From the NCBI GenBank assembly GCA_964058845.1, contig CAXKVR010000114.1:1-64000 (forward strand): a DNA stretch of 64,000 bases, read 5' to 3'. Made by a program: the position numbers and the translations under genes. This document shows, one piece after another, positions 33,108 through 44,492 of the stretch. The notes below the pieces were generated by a model that saw only the letters and a list, made by a program, of their open reading frames with translations, was not told the origin of the DNA and made no database searches. The first letter of the stretch is position 1. Every line of letters begins with the position of its first letter. This stretch comes from Carex sylvatica (lineage: Eukaryota; Streptophyta; Magnoliopsida; Poales; Cyperaceae).

Positions 33108-33539
33108 AAAACAGAACTTAAAAAACAGAATTTTAAAAATAGAATTTTAAAAACCGAATTTTAAAAACAGAAATTAAAAAACAGAATTTTAAAAACAGAA
33201 TTTTAAAAACAGAATTTAAAAAAACAGAAATTAAAAAACAGAAATTAAAAAAAGAAATTAAAAAAATAGAAATTAAAAAACAGAATAAAAAAGGAGAGAA
33301 AAAATTTGAAAAATTTGAAATTAAAAAAAAAAGGTACGGGTACACGGATATTCGGGTGCAGGCACGGGCACACGGGCTCAGGTAAATCAGTCCGGGTATG
33401 GTTGGATTTTTTTCCGAAAAGACGTACCCTGCCTGTTTATCCGACCTATACCCGAGCTCGAGCACGGGTACCCCAGGTAGCGGGCATGGGCGAACCGGGT
33501 ACGGGCAGCTCCACCCGGGTGTTTGCAAACCACTAGTTG
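33049..33539. mobile_element. hAT-like element fragment truncating NLR-C
   Basis: 33060-33330 is a degenerate array of AAAACAGAATTT units. 33331-33530 is rich in GGGTACGGG and GGGCACGGG repeats. The right end, read in reverse, is CTAGTGGTTTGCAAACACC, similar to CTAGGGGTTTGCTAACGGG at 57376. The left terminus is not recognisable. Assignment rests on end similarity and subterminal repeats only. Confidence 0.5.
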
Positions 33540-34243
33540 ATACATGCAAAAATCTCAATCGTTCATCACGAATCTTGAAACAACCAATTCCCTATTGGTA
33601 CACCCTCTGCAACTAAATAGGGACCGGTTAATATCTACCCCGTAAATTTAACAACTCAAAAGTTTGTGTTATCTCAGAGGATACGCTTCCAGTCAGTTTT
33701 TGGTTGTGTTTCGGATGCCCCTGTTTTCTCTTTTTCTGATTTCCACTTTTCTGATAAGGCCTTGTTTTCTCTTTTCTCTTTCTTGGCAACATAAAAAATA
33801 GTAATACTAGACTGGCTTGGTTTGCATTGTTTAAGTAATGTACTAGAGTAACATAAAAAAGTTTAATACATTGTAACATTTCATGTAGAATACTCTGTAC
33901 TAGTTCACCATGGGTCAGTGTTAGCTCGGCTATTTCAAAATGGACTGGTTTGCCTTTCTTTCCGAAAAAAATTATTAAAAATTAGTTTTGAGGACTAAAG
34001 CCGATATTATTAAAAATATTAATAAATTGATAAAAAGTTGGGACCTGTTTGTTATAGATAAACCCAAGTGACAAATCCTTTGATATTTGAATGGGGTCTT
34101 TCTGTCAATTGAAAACAACATTTTGATTTACAAAACATGCACCAGTAAAAATAACTTAATATTTCAGACTTGAGAGAGAAACATATATTCACTTTAGCTC
34201 ACCAATGAAAATAACTCTTTTTTTTTCCTGTAAGTATATACGC
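33540..34243. other. Unassigned spacer
   Basis: No gene, repeat family or NLR sequence was recognised here. NLR-C coding sequence does not resume after the inserted element. Confidence 0.4.
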
Positions 34244-34544
34244 CCGAATTTTTTTATTAATACCATTTAAAAAAAAAATAAACCAAAACACCATTGAAAT
34301 TGAGGAATTTGAAAAATACCAAGGCTTCGAATTCGATCTTGGGGGGTTGCAGATTGGAATTAGAGGCCCCCAAAAATATAAATATCAGTATATTGCAGTG
34401 AATTTTTTTATTTTTAGGGGTCTCCAATTTAATCTGCGGTCCTCAAAAATGGGTCTGCATATTGAATTGAAGTCCCTGGTTTTTTTTCGAATTCACCATA
34501 ATTTGTGATTTTTTTTTTAACCGTGGTATTAATAAAAATTTCGG
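34244..34544. mobile_element. Mutator-type MITE (CCGAAATTT family)
   Basis: The ends are CCGAATTTTTTTATTAATACC and the complement of CCGAAATTTTTATTAATACC. The 9-bp flanks TATATACGC (34235-34243) and TATATACAC (34545-34553) match at 8 of 9. The element is 301 bp. Its right half recurs at 57725-57868. Confidence 0.75.
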
Positions 34545-34940
34545 TATATACACCAATGAAAATAACTCAAAATTCAACAAATCATATATAACTGCCATAT
34601 AATCTCTTCAGCTAATAATAACCGAATTTACAGAAAGGTTACAGAGAGTAGGAATAGTTGAATGGAACAAAAAATAATTTACATTTGCAATTTCTGCTTA
34701 CGGGCTTATGATAAAAAAAAATAAAAAAAATTACTTCTGCAATTTCTGATAAAATGATCTTATGTGTTATAAACTCTAGAAAGGAACAAGCTTCCGGGTG
34801 AAATGTGGAGAGAAACCGGGTGAAAATATTAATCATTACATAGATGTTGTACGATACGGGCATAGGAAACCGAAAATGTGAAGAAAGAAATAGATAAGGC
34901 CTATGTGCTTTCTTTGCTCCAGCAACAACGTGACACATAA

Positions 34941-35275
34941 GAGTACATTTGGATGTACTGAGAATAGTGAGAATAGCAAGAATAGCGTTGTTCTGATCTA
35001 TTCAAACATACACAATTGTTATTCGGAACAGTGAGAATAGCATTGTTCTCGCTATTCTTGCTATTCCTATAAAAAGTAAGAATAGCAATTGGCGTTCTCT
35101 CAAATGTTAAATTTCTTCATCGCTATTCTAAATATTCAATATAAACAATATTTTTGCTATTCCGAATAGCACCAAATCAACACTATTTTCGCACTTTTTC
35201 AAAAATCACTATTTTCATCTACTATTCTCAAATAGTAGCTATTATAACTATTCTAGAGTGCATTCAAACGTACCC
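34941..35275. mobile_element. Tourist-like MITE (335 bp)
   Basis: The ends are GAGTACATTTGGATG and the complement of GGGTACGTTTGAATG, flanked by TAA on both sides (34938-34940, 35276-35278). The paralogous block at 58261-58275 reads through without it (ACATAAGAGGTCTG), showing the empty site. TAA duplication and TTTGG-type ends fit PIF/Harbinger-derived MITEs. Confidence 0.75.
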
Positions 35276-36300
35276 TAAGAGAGAAGTCTGTTTTGGCCTT
35301 GCTTATAGAGATCAGTTGTGGCTGAATTTCTACAACTATTCGTGTTGAAGTTGATATTTAGTCCTCACCCGCAAGACAATATAAATACATCTTTAGTGGA
35401 AAAAGAAATCCAATAAAGTATTATATATATGTTAAAAGGTATGCACTTTTTCACAAAGCCCTTGAAATTATATATATATTGTATTATTTAAGTAGCAAGA
35501 GGAAGACCCTCAAAACCCGAGAAATAGGGATCTGCTGCCTATTGCTGTCGTAGAGCAGCACCAGCCACCAATGAACTTGCCGTCAAACACAGAACTACAA
35601 GGCACGACTGCTCCTCACAGGAACGGACCGACATTGCATTTTGAAATTTAGTGCAAAGAGATAGGCCTAGTTCACCCTTGTTCCTATCTGATTGTTTATC
35701 ACTATGAAATAAGAAAAAAATTATTGTTGTTCGTCTGACTCAAATTTGAAGCTGCTTGTCAATTGAAAAAATAAAATAAAAATAGGAATCGCTCCTCTTG
35801 ACTCTCTCTCCATGTTGAATCTTCCTCAGTTCCACTCTCATCTTCTCTTCTCCAAGTCGAATCTCGTGGTCTAACCCGATTAGAGCATTTTTTGGTAACT
35901 TCCAAATTTTTTTGTGATTCTTTGATTTATTTGATTTGTTTGAATGTAAATTTATCTTGTCAATTAGTAGAAGTGTAGCTGTGTTGAACAATAATCCCTT
36001 CCCTTTCAGATTTTATATCTTGAAAAATAAATGAACACACTACTCCCAAAAATCCCTTTCCTCCCAGATTTTATATCATTGAAAAATAGTATTACACAAA
36101 TTTAGATTTCACAGCCATTCATCTCTCCTATTTATCAACTTCAGAGAGATATTTTCGGACAGTAAATCAAATCAATTATCAATGCTAGATATAGAATTCT
36201 AATTCAAAATTTAGAAGAAAATTCAACACCAGTTATTTATTACACAACAAAAAATAAACCCAACCCAACTAAGTAAAGAAATCACAGAGATATCACTTCC

Positions 36301-36337
36301 CTCATGAGTCATGACCGCCTCATTCATGACTCATGAG
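36301..36337. repeat. 14-bp inverted repeat of ATGAGTCAT motifs
   Basis: CTCATGAGTCATGA (36301-36314) and its exact complement TCATGACTCATGAG (36324-36337) are separated by 9 bases. Each arm holds TGAGTCA, the GCN4-like core bound by bZIP factors. The duplicate at 59219-59255 keeps it with one mismatch. Regulatory use is inferred. Confidence 0.6.
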
Positions 36338-36779
36338 CTGGTCTTCTTTGACGATTCCTTCATTACTCAGGATCTAATCCATCATAAGTCATGAGCAATC
36401 CCATGACCTATCTCGACAGTTCTCGAAGCTTCAACGGCAATGAAGGGCGAGCGCTGTTGCCGAAACCCTAGGTCGCCATTGTCACAGAAGAAGGGGAGAG
36501 CCGATCGGGGAACTCCAGGTGGTCACCGCTGGGAGGGTTTCGCCGCTAACTTGTGAAGTCGCAATTTTTGAGAGTGTGAAGTCGCCCTGGGAGGGAGGAG
36601 TCGGGACTCGGGAGGAAGAAAATGAAGGGTTCAAATTTTACTGGATCCTCCATTTCATTTTTCAGCTATAATTCTAAGATCTTATTAGATGAATTTGCAC
36701 GAATTTGGAAGGCAATCTAATGGATGAAAATGCAAAGCACAAAGGGCTGTTTGCTTTGCAAAGTAGAGTAGTCTTACTC

Positions 36780-36804
36780 TATATATATATATATATATAT
36801 ATAT
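36780..36804. repeat. (TA)n microsatellite
   Basis: A simple TA repeat of about 12 units sits in otherwise unassigned spacer (36650-37081) directly left of the Athila element. Confidence 0.9.
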
Positions 36805-37081
36805 TTGAAAACATGCATGATAGATAAAAACAAGTGATTAATTGACAAACTTTTGAAAAAGTTCTAAAATAATTTTTAATGATGAACTCCATGTTTGTCA
36901 TCACAAAATAGCCGCATTCCTAGTGTCCCCTTTCTCTAGGACACTAAAATGTGTATTATTATAAACAAAATATAATTAATAATGTAATTGCAACTTAAAA
37001 TAAGTTAGAATGAAAAACTCAAATTGTAATATTTTCTTACGGATAGTCTCTAACCTCCAGGTGCCAACCCAAGTGCGCCCC

Positions 37082-38549
37082 TGATATCTCCATATTATAT
37101 CTAATTTATGGCCCTAATTTACAATGAAACCTGTGCTTTAAAGCCTATGAATGTGGACTTTTTACTTATATTTCGATGAAATGTGGTACTGCTATGCTTT
37201 GTTTGGTATTTTGCAGGAAAAAGGGCGAAAAACTGGTTCTGACAACTTTTCATACGGCCCGTACGATATTCTGTACAGGCCGTACAAGAACTGCCCAACC
37301 ACACAGAAGGATCCACAACAGAGGCACAAAGTCTCCAAGTCAAAGCCCAGGCGTACGGGCCGTACGGGATCCTGTACGGGCCGTACAACGCTGATTCGGA
37401 AAATCCAGCTGGAATCTGAATTGAGCACGATTTGAGGAGCCGAAAAGGAAACCCCTGGAGGCGTGATCTGGGGCATTAAAGGAGATATTCCACAGCAGGA
37501 AAGGGAATTAATAGCAAATCAATCAATAACTTTCCATCATTCAATTCAATCATTGCTTTTTGCTAGGTTTTGGACAAGAGGAAAAGAGGAGGAGAAGGGA
37601 AGAACGCAAGTTTTGAACGGATCTTCAGATTTTCCACTGTTTTATCATGAACTCTTTTAATTCTTGTTATTTGTGTTATCTTATGAACATGAGTAGCTAA
37701 TTTACTTAGTTTCTAGGGGTAAGATGTAGTTTCTAGTTTAGCTTTGCTTGTATGCTACTTGGATTTTGTGTTGAACGCTTTGCTTTTACTTTGTTATGTA
37801 GTATTTTTATTGCTCTATTTGTGCTTGCTTGAATCTGATTAGTCATCCCGTTAGATGAATGCGCACATCTAAGTGTTAGGAGCCAAGTCTATGAAATTCA
37901 TTCCAACCGAATAAAGTATATGAAGTAGGGTTAAACCAAGGAGTACCCGAAAGGCGAAACTTTCCTTGAGGCGAAAGTCCTTGGACACTTTTAGTAAACT
38001 AACAAGTAACTTAGATAAATTAGGCCAAAATGCGAAAGTTGAGGTTTAACGCATCTAAGAGGGAAGTATTTGAGTCCGGTAATCGGGTATTAAGCCAAAA
38101 TGCGAAAGTTGAGGTTAGGTATCTAGATCTGGTCAAAAGAAACCCTAAACACAGTATCAACACAGAAAACAGTAGCTGCAGCATTAACTTGAGGTTCCAT
38201 ACGGACCGTACGGGAATCTGTACGGGCCGTATGCCTTGAGGCTAAACAGAAATGAAATCTGAACCCTGGAAACGCCTTTTTATCAATTGAAAACAACTTA
38301 AATTATCTTTTATTGTCTTTTAATCAGTAGAATTGTTAGAACCAAAACCAAACCAAATTTCTCTCACTTCTAGAGTGTTAAGTGATTTTAGGATAAGTCT
38401 AGTGATTTTATTCCGTCCCTGTGGATCGATACCTGAGCATACTCAACGACAGGATAGTACACTTGCTATCTGAATTGACAGAGTATAACAAAGGTTTAAA
38501 AAGTATAGCTTGCTATACTGAGACTTTTTGGCATATTCTCGTGCGATCA
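37082..38549 (+). repeat. Athila 5' LTR (1468 bp)
   Basis: The LTR begins TGATATCTCC and ends GCGATCA. It contains three dyad pairs (centres 37258/37279, 37359/37380, 38205/38226). Small frames inside it repeat exactly in the 3' LTR. Confidence 0.95.
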
Positions 38550-38555
38550 AGTTTT

Positions 38556-38573
38556 TGGCGCCGTTGCCGGGGA
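38556..38573 (+). other. Athila primer binding site (tRNA-Asp)
   Basis: TGGCGCCGTTGCCGGGGA starts six bases after the 5' LTR. It is complementary to the 3' end of plant tRNA-Asp, the primer of Athila-type elements. Confidence 0.9.
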
Positions 38574-38833
38574 CGGCAACTAAAATTCTATACTTTTTCT
38601 TATTTTTGCTTGATTCTAGATTTTAATTTTAATTTTTCGTATTTCATCTTTGCAGGAACATACTGGAAGAGTCACTGCCCAAGAACCACTACCATCTCAG
38701 AAGCAAGGGGCGAACTTCCAACACATTCGTTCCAGCACCACCACATCTGTCACCTCTCCGTACGGCCCGTACAAGATTCATACAGGCCGTACAAACCAAC
38801 AACAGAGGCCAGACAGATCCAGAACAAAGTAAA

Positions 38834-40072
38834 ATGAACAACCTCGGTGCTGAACGAGATCCACTCAACCTCGGTGCTGAACAAGATCCACTCAACGATG
38901 GAACTGGACAAGGTCCAACCAACGAGGATCAATACTCTGATGACGAAGGAGCAAACTACGCGCCAAGGACGTTGCGAGAGTTCAATGTCCCGCGAGCTGG
39001 AGATGTTAGAGGAGCAATCCGATTGCCAAGGATTGTCGGCAACCAACCCAACTTCAATCCGGGAGTTGTCAACATCGTGCAGCAAAACACATTCCATGGC
39101 ATGGATCATGAGGATCCGCATGCCCATGTTCAGACCTTCCTTGAATGCTGTGCCACCATTAAAATTAATGGCGCAACAGCTGATTATATTAGACTTGCTT
39201 TATTTCCTTTCACTCTTAGGGATAAAGCCAAGAAATGGTTAGGGTCATTACCAAGGGATTCAATAACCACTTGGAGGGAATTGTCCAAACTGTTTTTGAC
39301 CAGATTTTTCCCCCATAAAAGAACTGCCAAGGTTAGGACCCAACTGACCAGTTTTAGACAAAGGTCTGATGAACCACTGAATGAGGCCTGGGAAAGATTT
39401 AGGGAATTGCAATACTCTTGCCCACATCATGGTATTCCCGAATGGTTACTCATTCAATCTTTTTATGCTGGTTTAACTGATACCACTCGTACTTCTGTAG
39501 ATGCAGTTGCAGGTGGAGCTCTCATGGATCGAGATGCTACTGAGGCAATAACCTTAATCGACAATATGGCGACTAACCAACAGTGGTCCGGCCGAGAGGG
39601 TAATCGAACGACTGGAGGAGGCCGACTTGAGGTCGATCAGATCACCGCTCTCACCGCCAAGTTGGACGCCATGCAGAAAGCTTTTGACAAGATGAGTGTC
39701 AAAGCACTTGGTAATCAGCAACCACAGTCTTGTGTTATGTGTGGAGATGAAGGGCACGAGTATGAGAATTGCCCGCTTGCGCAAAGGGATGAAGGGCCCG
39801 AGCAAGTTAACTCTCTCAACAGTGAACCATCCTACTTTCCAAAACCTCCTTTCAGCCGAACCTATTCCAAGGACCCGATTGAACAACAGAATTGGAGGTG
39901 GAAGCAAAACAATCCCACACAATTCAACAACAACCCTTCTGGCAGCAACAACAACAACAACCGCAACTTCTACAACAATGCTGCATTCAATAACTCAAAC
40001 AACCGACCACCATATTCTGGACCATCTAAGCCCTATGTTGCCCCTGCAGTAGAAAACTTCATGCATGAATAA
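38834..40072 (+). CDS. Athila gag (412 aa)
   Basis: This is a retrotransposon gag (capsid) protein. The capsid region spans about residues 75-240 (FHGMDHEDPHAHV, KAKKWLGSLP, FFPHKRTAKVR). A CX2CX4HX4C zinc knuckle starts at about residue 300 (CVMCGDEGHEYENC), followed by an Asn-rich tail. The ATG follows an in-frame stop. The frame ends in TAA at 40070-40072, and the next frame reopens six bases later in the same phase. In most Athila elements gag and pol share one frame, so this stop could be a CAA-to-TAA mutation or a site of regulated readthrough. Packages the element RNA. Confidence 0.92.
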   Translation: MNNLGAERDPLNLGAEQDPLNDGTGQGPTNEDQYSDDEGANYAPRTLREFNVPRAGDVRGAIRLPRIVGNQPNFNPGVVNIVQQNTFHGMDHEDPHAHVQTFLECCATIKINGATADYIRLALFPFTLRDKAKKWLGSLPRDSITTWRELSKLFLTRFFPHKRTAKVRTQLTSFRQRSDEPLNEAWERFRELQYSCPHHGIPEWLLIQSFYAGLTDTTRTSVDAVAGGALMDRDATEAITLIDNMATNQQWSGREGNRTTGGGRLEVDQITALTAKLDAMQKAFDKMSVKALGNQQPQSCVMCGDEGHEYENCPLAQRDEGPEQVNSLNSEPSYFPKPPFSRTYSKDPIEQQNWRWKQNNPTQFNNNPSGSNNNNNRNFYNNAAFNNSNNRPPYSGPSKPYVAPAVENFMHE

Positions 40073-40078
40073 GGGAAG

Positions 40079-42640
40079 ATGAATCAAATGCTTTTCGAAC
40101 AGATGCAAACGATCAGTGCTCAATTGGCAAGTTTGGCCCAAAACAAACCTCAAAGTGGGAGCCAAACTGCACCACCACAACCTGGGATGCTACCAAGCCA
40201 ACCAAAGATTAACCCTAGGGGAGAGGCCAAAGCAGTAACATTGCGAAGTGGGACACAGTACCAAGGACCAGCCATACCTATCGAGCCAGAAGCCGATCAT
40301 ACGGTCCGTACGAATCCCATACGGCCCGTACCAACACCCCCTGCGATTTCTGAACAGTCAAAGCCTGATCCGATTGAGGTTGTGACTGAGACAACAGACC
40401 ATACGGTCCGTACAAATCCCGTACGGCCCGTACAGAATGAATCTGACAAACAGAAAAAGAAGGTGACCGAGAAACCACCGCCCTACCGGCCACCAGTACC
40501 ATTTCCACAGAGACTAGCCGAAACCCGACTCAACGAACAGTTCTCAAACTTTCTTGGAGTTCTCAAGCAATTGCACATTACCATTCCATTCACCGAGGCT
40601 TTGACCCAAATGCCAACCTATGCTAAGTTTCTCAAAGATATCCTATCCAATAAACGAAGCTTGGGGGGGCATGAGACGGTGAAATTGACTGAGCAGTGCA
40701 GTGCCATCCTGAGAAATGAACTTCCACCGAAATTGGGAGATCCGGGTAAATTTTCCATTCCATGTACAATTGGCAAAGCAACCATCCGACAAGCTTTATG
40801 TGATTTGGGGGCTAGTGTGAGTCTCATGCCGCGAACTATCTTCGAACGAATGGGTGTAGGCGAGCTTAGACCTACACGGATGACTTTACAACTTGCGGAT
40901 TCTTCGGTGAGACTACCACTTGGCATAGTGGAGGATGTACCGGTTCGAGTCGGTAAGTTCTATGTGCCCGGTGATTTTGTTGTGATGGAAATGGAGGAAG
41001 ACAAGGAGGTCCCTATCATTCTAGGACGGCCGTTTCTGAGAACAGCAGGAGCGCTGATTGATGTGAAGAATGGGACTTTAACCTTGAACATTGGAGATGA
41101 GAAAGTTCACTTCCAAATCGACCGAGCAATGAAGTATCCCGCTCAACCCGAATCGTGTTATATGGTCGATGTGATTGATGAATTAGTTGAAGAGAAGTTA
41201 ATGGAGCAAATCAACAACTCTCTAAGGTATCATTCTGATTTTTTATCTGATTTGCAGGCTGAAACAGGCGATCTTGAAACAATTTGCGCAGCAGACATGA
41301 CATCTGTCTGTCTGGAAGATTTTTCGTACGGGTCGTACACAGATCATACGGACCGTACACCAGACGAATTTCAAACAGAGAAGCTGGAGATTGAGAAGGA
41401 ACCAAAAGGCCAGTCTGAAGCTGAGGCATACGGTCCGCACGAAATCCATACGGCCCGTACAACAAGCCAGACAGCACAGACCACTCCCGAATTAAAACCT
41501 CTCCCAGCCACTCTCAGGTACGAATTCCTTGACTCAGAAAAGACATGTCCTGTTATTGTGAATGCAGGATTGACCCCTGACCAAACCGCCAAGCTCATGG
41601 AGAAGTTGAGAACCCACAAAGGCGCGATTGGGTATTCTATCAAGGACTTGAAGGGGATCGATCCAACCACTTGCACACACAGGATCTTGCTAGAAGACGA
41701 CCACAAGCCTTCAGTTGAACACCAAAGACGGCTCAACCCGAATTTAAAAGAGGTAGTAAAGAAAGAAATTTTAAAACTTTATGAAGCAGGTATCATCTAC
41801 CCGATTTCTGACAGCAAATGGGTGAGTCCCGTCCATGTGGTTCCCAAGAAAGGAGGAGCAACAGTGGTGAAAAATGAGAAAGATGAGATGATTCAAACGC
41901 GCGTTGCAACCGGTTGGAGGATGTGCATAGATTATCGGAAGCTCAACGCGGCTACACGCAAAGATCACTTTCCCTTGCCATTTGTTGATCAACTCCTTGA
42001 GAGGCTTGCTAACCACTCATATTTTTGTTATCTTGATGGTTATTCAGGTTTCTTTCAGATTCCCATTCACCCGCAGGATCAAGAGAAGACCACATTCACA
42101 TGCCCATACGGTACCTACGCATACCGTAGGATGCCTTTCGGTCTTTGCAATGCACCTGCGACTTTTCAAAGAGCCATGATGGCTATTTTTTCTGATTTTA
42201 TTGAGAAAGAAGTTGAAATTTTTATGGATGATTTTTCTGTATACGGTACCTCTTTTGATGCTTGTTTGGCTAACTTGTGTAAAATTTTGCAGAGATGTGA
42301 AGAAGTCAATTTAGTCCTCAATTGGGAAAAATGTCATTTCATGGTCCAAGAAGGGATTGTCTTGGGGCATGTTATCACCTCTAGAGGAATCGAGGTTGAT
42401 AAAGCAAAAATTGAGATAATCGAGAAACTCAAAATCCCAACAAATGTCAAGGGGGTTCGAAGTTTTCTTGGACATGCCGGTTTTTATCGCCGTTTCATAA
42501 AGGACTTCTCAAAAATTGCGAAACCTTTGACCAATTTACTTATCAAAGATTCTGATTTTATTTTCACTGATGATTGTGTCAAGTCCTTTTGCAGTTTAAA
42601 GGAAGCTCTTACAACCGCCAGATTGGTCACTACCATTTGA
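40079..42640 (+). CDS. Athila protease and reverse transcriptase (853 aa)
   Basis: This is in the same phase as gag. The early part has [10 protein letters not shown], an Athila signature near the gag-protease junction. The retropepsin-like protease has [13 protein letters not shown] and [10 protein letters not shown] has [51 protein letters not shown] and the catalytic FMDD. Inter-domain linkers hold dyad pairs at 40300-40433 (before protease) and 41327-41460 (between protease and RT). The frame stops at 42640 because of a small indel near 42605-42617; the following RNase H is one frame over. A GAAGCTTGGGGGGG tract at 40656 resembles a second polypurine tract. Confidence 0.93.
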   Translation: MNQMLFEQMQTISAQLASLAQNKPQSGSQTAPPQPGMLPSQPKINPRGEAKAVTLRSGTQYQGPAIPIEPEADHTVRTNPIRPVPTPPAISEQSKPDPIEVVTETTDHTVRTNPVRPVQNESDKQKKKVTEKPPPYRPPVPFPQRLAETRLNEQFSNFLGVLKQLHITIPFTEALTQMPTYAKFLKDILSNKRSLGGHETVKLTEQCSAILRNELPPKLGDPGKFSIPCTIGKATIRQALCDLGASVSLMPRTIFERMGVGELRPTRMTLQLADSSVRLPLGIVEDVPVRVGKFYVPGDFVVMEMEEDKEVPIILGRPFLRTAGALIDVKNGTLTLNIGDEKVHFQIDRAMKYPAQPESCYMVDVIDELVEEKLMEQINNSLRYHSDFLSDLQAETGDLETICAADMTSVCLEDFSYGSYTDHTDRTPDEFQTEKLEIEKEPKGQSEAEAYGPHEIHTARTTSQTAQTTPELKPLPATLRYEFLDSEKTCPVIVNAGLTPDQTAKLMEKLRTHKGAIGYSIKDLKGIDPTTCTHRILLEDDHKPSVEHQRRLNPNLKEVVKKEILKLYEAGIIYPISDSKWVSPVHVVPKKGGATVVKNEKDEMIQTRVATGWRMCIDYRKLNAATRKDHFPLPFVDQLLERLANHSYFCYLDGYSGFFQIPIHPQDQEKTTFTCPYGTYAYRRMPFGLCNAPATFQRAMMAIFSDFIEKEVEIFMDDFSVYGTSFDACLANLCKILQRCEEVNLVLNWEKCHFMVQEGIVLGHVITSRGIEVDKAKIEIIEKLKIPTNVKGVRSFLGHAGFYRRFIKDFSKIAKPLTNLLIKDSDFIFTDDCVKSFCSLKEALTTARLVTTI

Positions 42641-42641
42641 G

Positions 42642-44492
42642 TTGATGTGCGATGCAAGCGACTATGCAGTCGGAGCAGTTCTGGGGCAACGGAAAGACAA
42701 AAAGCCGTGTGTTATTTACTATGCTAGCAAGGTGCTAGATCCTGCCCAAATGAACTACACCACAACCGAAAAGGAGCTCCTCGCCATCGTATTTGCTCTC
42801 GATAAATTCAGATCATATTTGGTGGGCTCGAAGATAGTGGTCTACACAGATCATGCCGCACTAAGGTACCTTTTAAGTAAAAAAGATGCAAAACCAAGAC
42901 TGATTAGATGGATTCTTCTTTTGCAGGAGTTCGATCTTGAGATAAGAGATACGAAAGGAGTCGAGAACTCTGTGGCGGACCATCTGTCACGTCTTCATTG
43001 GGAAGAAGATACCACAACTAAGCTCCCAATCAATGACTCATTCCCCGATGAACAACTCCTTGCAATCAGTTCTGATCTGGACGACATCCATACGGGCCGT
43101 ACAGAAGTTCATACGGCCTGTACAATCCAACATACGGACCGTGCACAAATTCATACGGACCGTACAAGTACCAACCAGTCCAAACAGCAAACTCCCTGGT
43201 ATGCCGACATCGCAAATTACCTAGTCTCTGGAGTTTTGCCAGCCACAATGTCCCAACAACAGAAGAAGAAACTAAGGTCGGATTCCAAGTACTACTTTTG
43301 GGACGAGCCCTACCTCTTCAAGGTTGGAGTTGATGGCGTATTCCGACGCTGTGTTCCATTCGAGGAAACAGATTCTATTCTTGCACATTGCCACTCGTCC
43401 GCTTATGGAGGACACTCTTCATTCTCTAAGACCACTGCCAAGGTATTACAATCTGGTTTCTTTTGGCCTTCTCTTTTTAAAGATGCAAGATCTTTTGTTA
43501 TAGCTTGTGATAGGTGCCAAAGAACTGGAAACATGACAAGACGAAGTGAGATGCCTCTCAACTTTATTCTTGAGGTCGAGATTTTTGATGTTTGGGGCAT
43601 CGATTTCATGGGTCCATTCCCATCTTCTCGAGGGAATGAGTATATTTTGGTGGCAGTCGACTATGTATCAAAGTGGGTTGAGGCCATGGCGTGCCGCAAA
43701 GCTGACTCAAATTCGGTAAGAAAGTTTTTCAATGAGATCATTTTCCCTCGTTTTGGGGTGCCTCGAGCTGTCATCAGTGACGGAGGCAAGCACTTCATCA
43801 ATCGACAATTCAAAAATCTCCTGAGCCGACATGGGGTGACTCACAAGGTATCAACTTCTTATCACCCTCAAACTAATGGCCAAGCTGAGATTTCTAACAG
43901 GGAAATCAAGTCGATTTTAGAGAAAACAGTCGCAAGGACAAGGAAGGATTGGGCTTTCAAGCTGCATGATGCACTTTGGGCCTATCGCACTGCCTTCAAG
44001 ACACCGATTGGCATGAGCCCTTACAAGCTGGTGTATGGAAAGCCGTGTCACCTTCCCGTTGAAATTGAGCACAAGGCGTTTTGGGCCACAAGAGCGATCA
44101 ACATGGACCTCCTCGCAGCTGGAGAAAAGCGTATCCTCGACTTGCATGAGTTGGAGGAAATGAGGTTGCATGCGTATGAGAATGCGAGGTTTTACAAGGA
44201 AAAGACGAAGCGATTGCACGACCAACGCATTTCGCCTCGCCAGTTCAAAGAGGGAGATCTTGTACTTTTATTTAATGCTAGATTGAGAATTTTTCCAGGT
44301 AAACTCAAATCGAGATGGTCCGGCCCATTTCAGGTAGAGAAAGTGTACCCTTTCGGAGCGATTGACATCTGGAGCAAAGAAAGTGGAACCTTCAAAGTAA
44401 ATGGTCAGCGTCTCAAGCACTACGTTGCTGACCACTTGATGAATCAGCGGTGTGTTCAGTTTCTTTCTGACCCTGCTCCGATGGAAGCTTAA
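42642..44492 (+). CDS. Athila RNase H and integrase (pol 3' part)
   Basis: Homology begins at about 42611 (PDWSLPFEL) in this frame; the first ATG at 42642 is only the first Met after the frameshift. RNase H has [28 protein letters not shown] and VYTDHAAL. A linker with four dyads exactly 21 bp apart (43091-43164) encodes HTxRT heptads. Integrase has the HHCC zinc region ([10 protein letters not shown] ... CDRCQ), DDE residues in [17 protein letters not shown] and the [12 protein letters not shown] segment. A C-terminal domain ends near DPAPMEA. It would be made only by frameshifting or supplied in trans in this copy. Confidence 0.93.
   Translation: MMCDASDYAVGAVLGQRKDKKPCVIYYASKVLDPAQMNYTTTEKELLAIVFALDKFRSYLVGSKIVVYTDHAALRYLLSKKDAKPRLIRWILLLQEFDLEIRDTKGVENSVADHLSRLHWEEDTTTKLPINDSFPDEQLLAISSDLDDIHTGRTEVHTACTIQHTDRAQIHTDRTSTNQSKQQTPWYADIANYLVSGVLPATMSQQQKKKLRSDSKYYFWDEPYLFKVGVDGVFRRCVPFEETDSILAHCHSSAYGGHSSFSKTTAKVLQSGFFWPSLFKDARSFVIACDRCQRTGNMTRRSEMPLNFILEVEIFDVWGIDFMGPFPSSRGNEYILVAVDYVSKWVEAMACRKADSNSVRKFFNEIIFPRFGVPRAVISDGGKHFINRQFKNLLSRHGVTHKVSTSYHPQTNGQAEISNREIKSILEKTVARTRKDWAFKLHDALWAYRTAFKTPIGMSPYKLVYGKPCHLPVEIEHKAFWATRAINMDLLAAGEKRILDLHELEEMRLHAYENARFYKEKTKRLHDQRISPRQFKEGDLVLLFNARLRIFPGKLKSRWSGPFQVEKVYPFGAIDIWSKESGTFKVNGQRLKHYVADHLMNQRCVQFLSDPAPMEA

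Larger units (their letters stand above)
34618..36440. repeat. Duplicated block shared with 57955-59340
   Basis: This is colinear with 57955-59340 except for the Tourist-like MITE at 34941-35275. It contains a leader-like CT-rich stretch (CCACTCTCATCTTCTCTTCTCC) and the ATGAGTCAT inverted repeat. A minus-strand frame starting MCHVVAGA is shared in all three copies but diverges at its end. 36441-36650 is GC-rich and unique. No gene is assigned. Confidence 0.7.

Noticed and set aside
37119..37388. ORFs within the Athila LTRs on both strands (YGPY or RPV repeats)
   Set aside because: They are translations of the TACGGNCCGTA dyads, repeated exactly in the 3' LTR at 47435-47704, and not genes.
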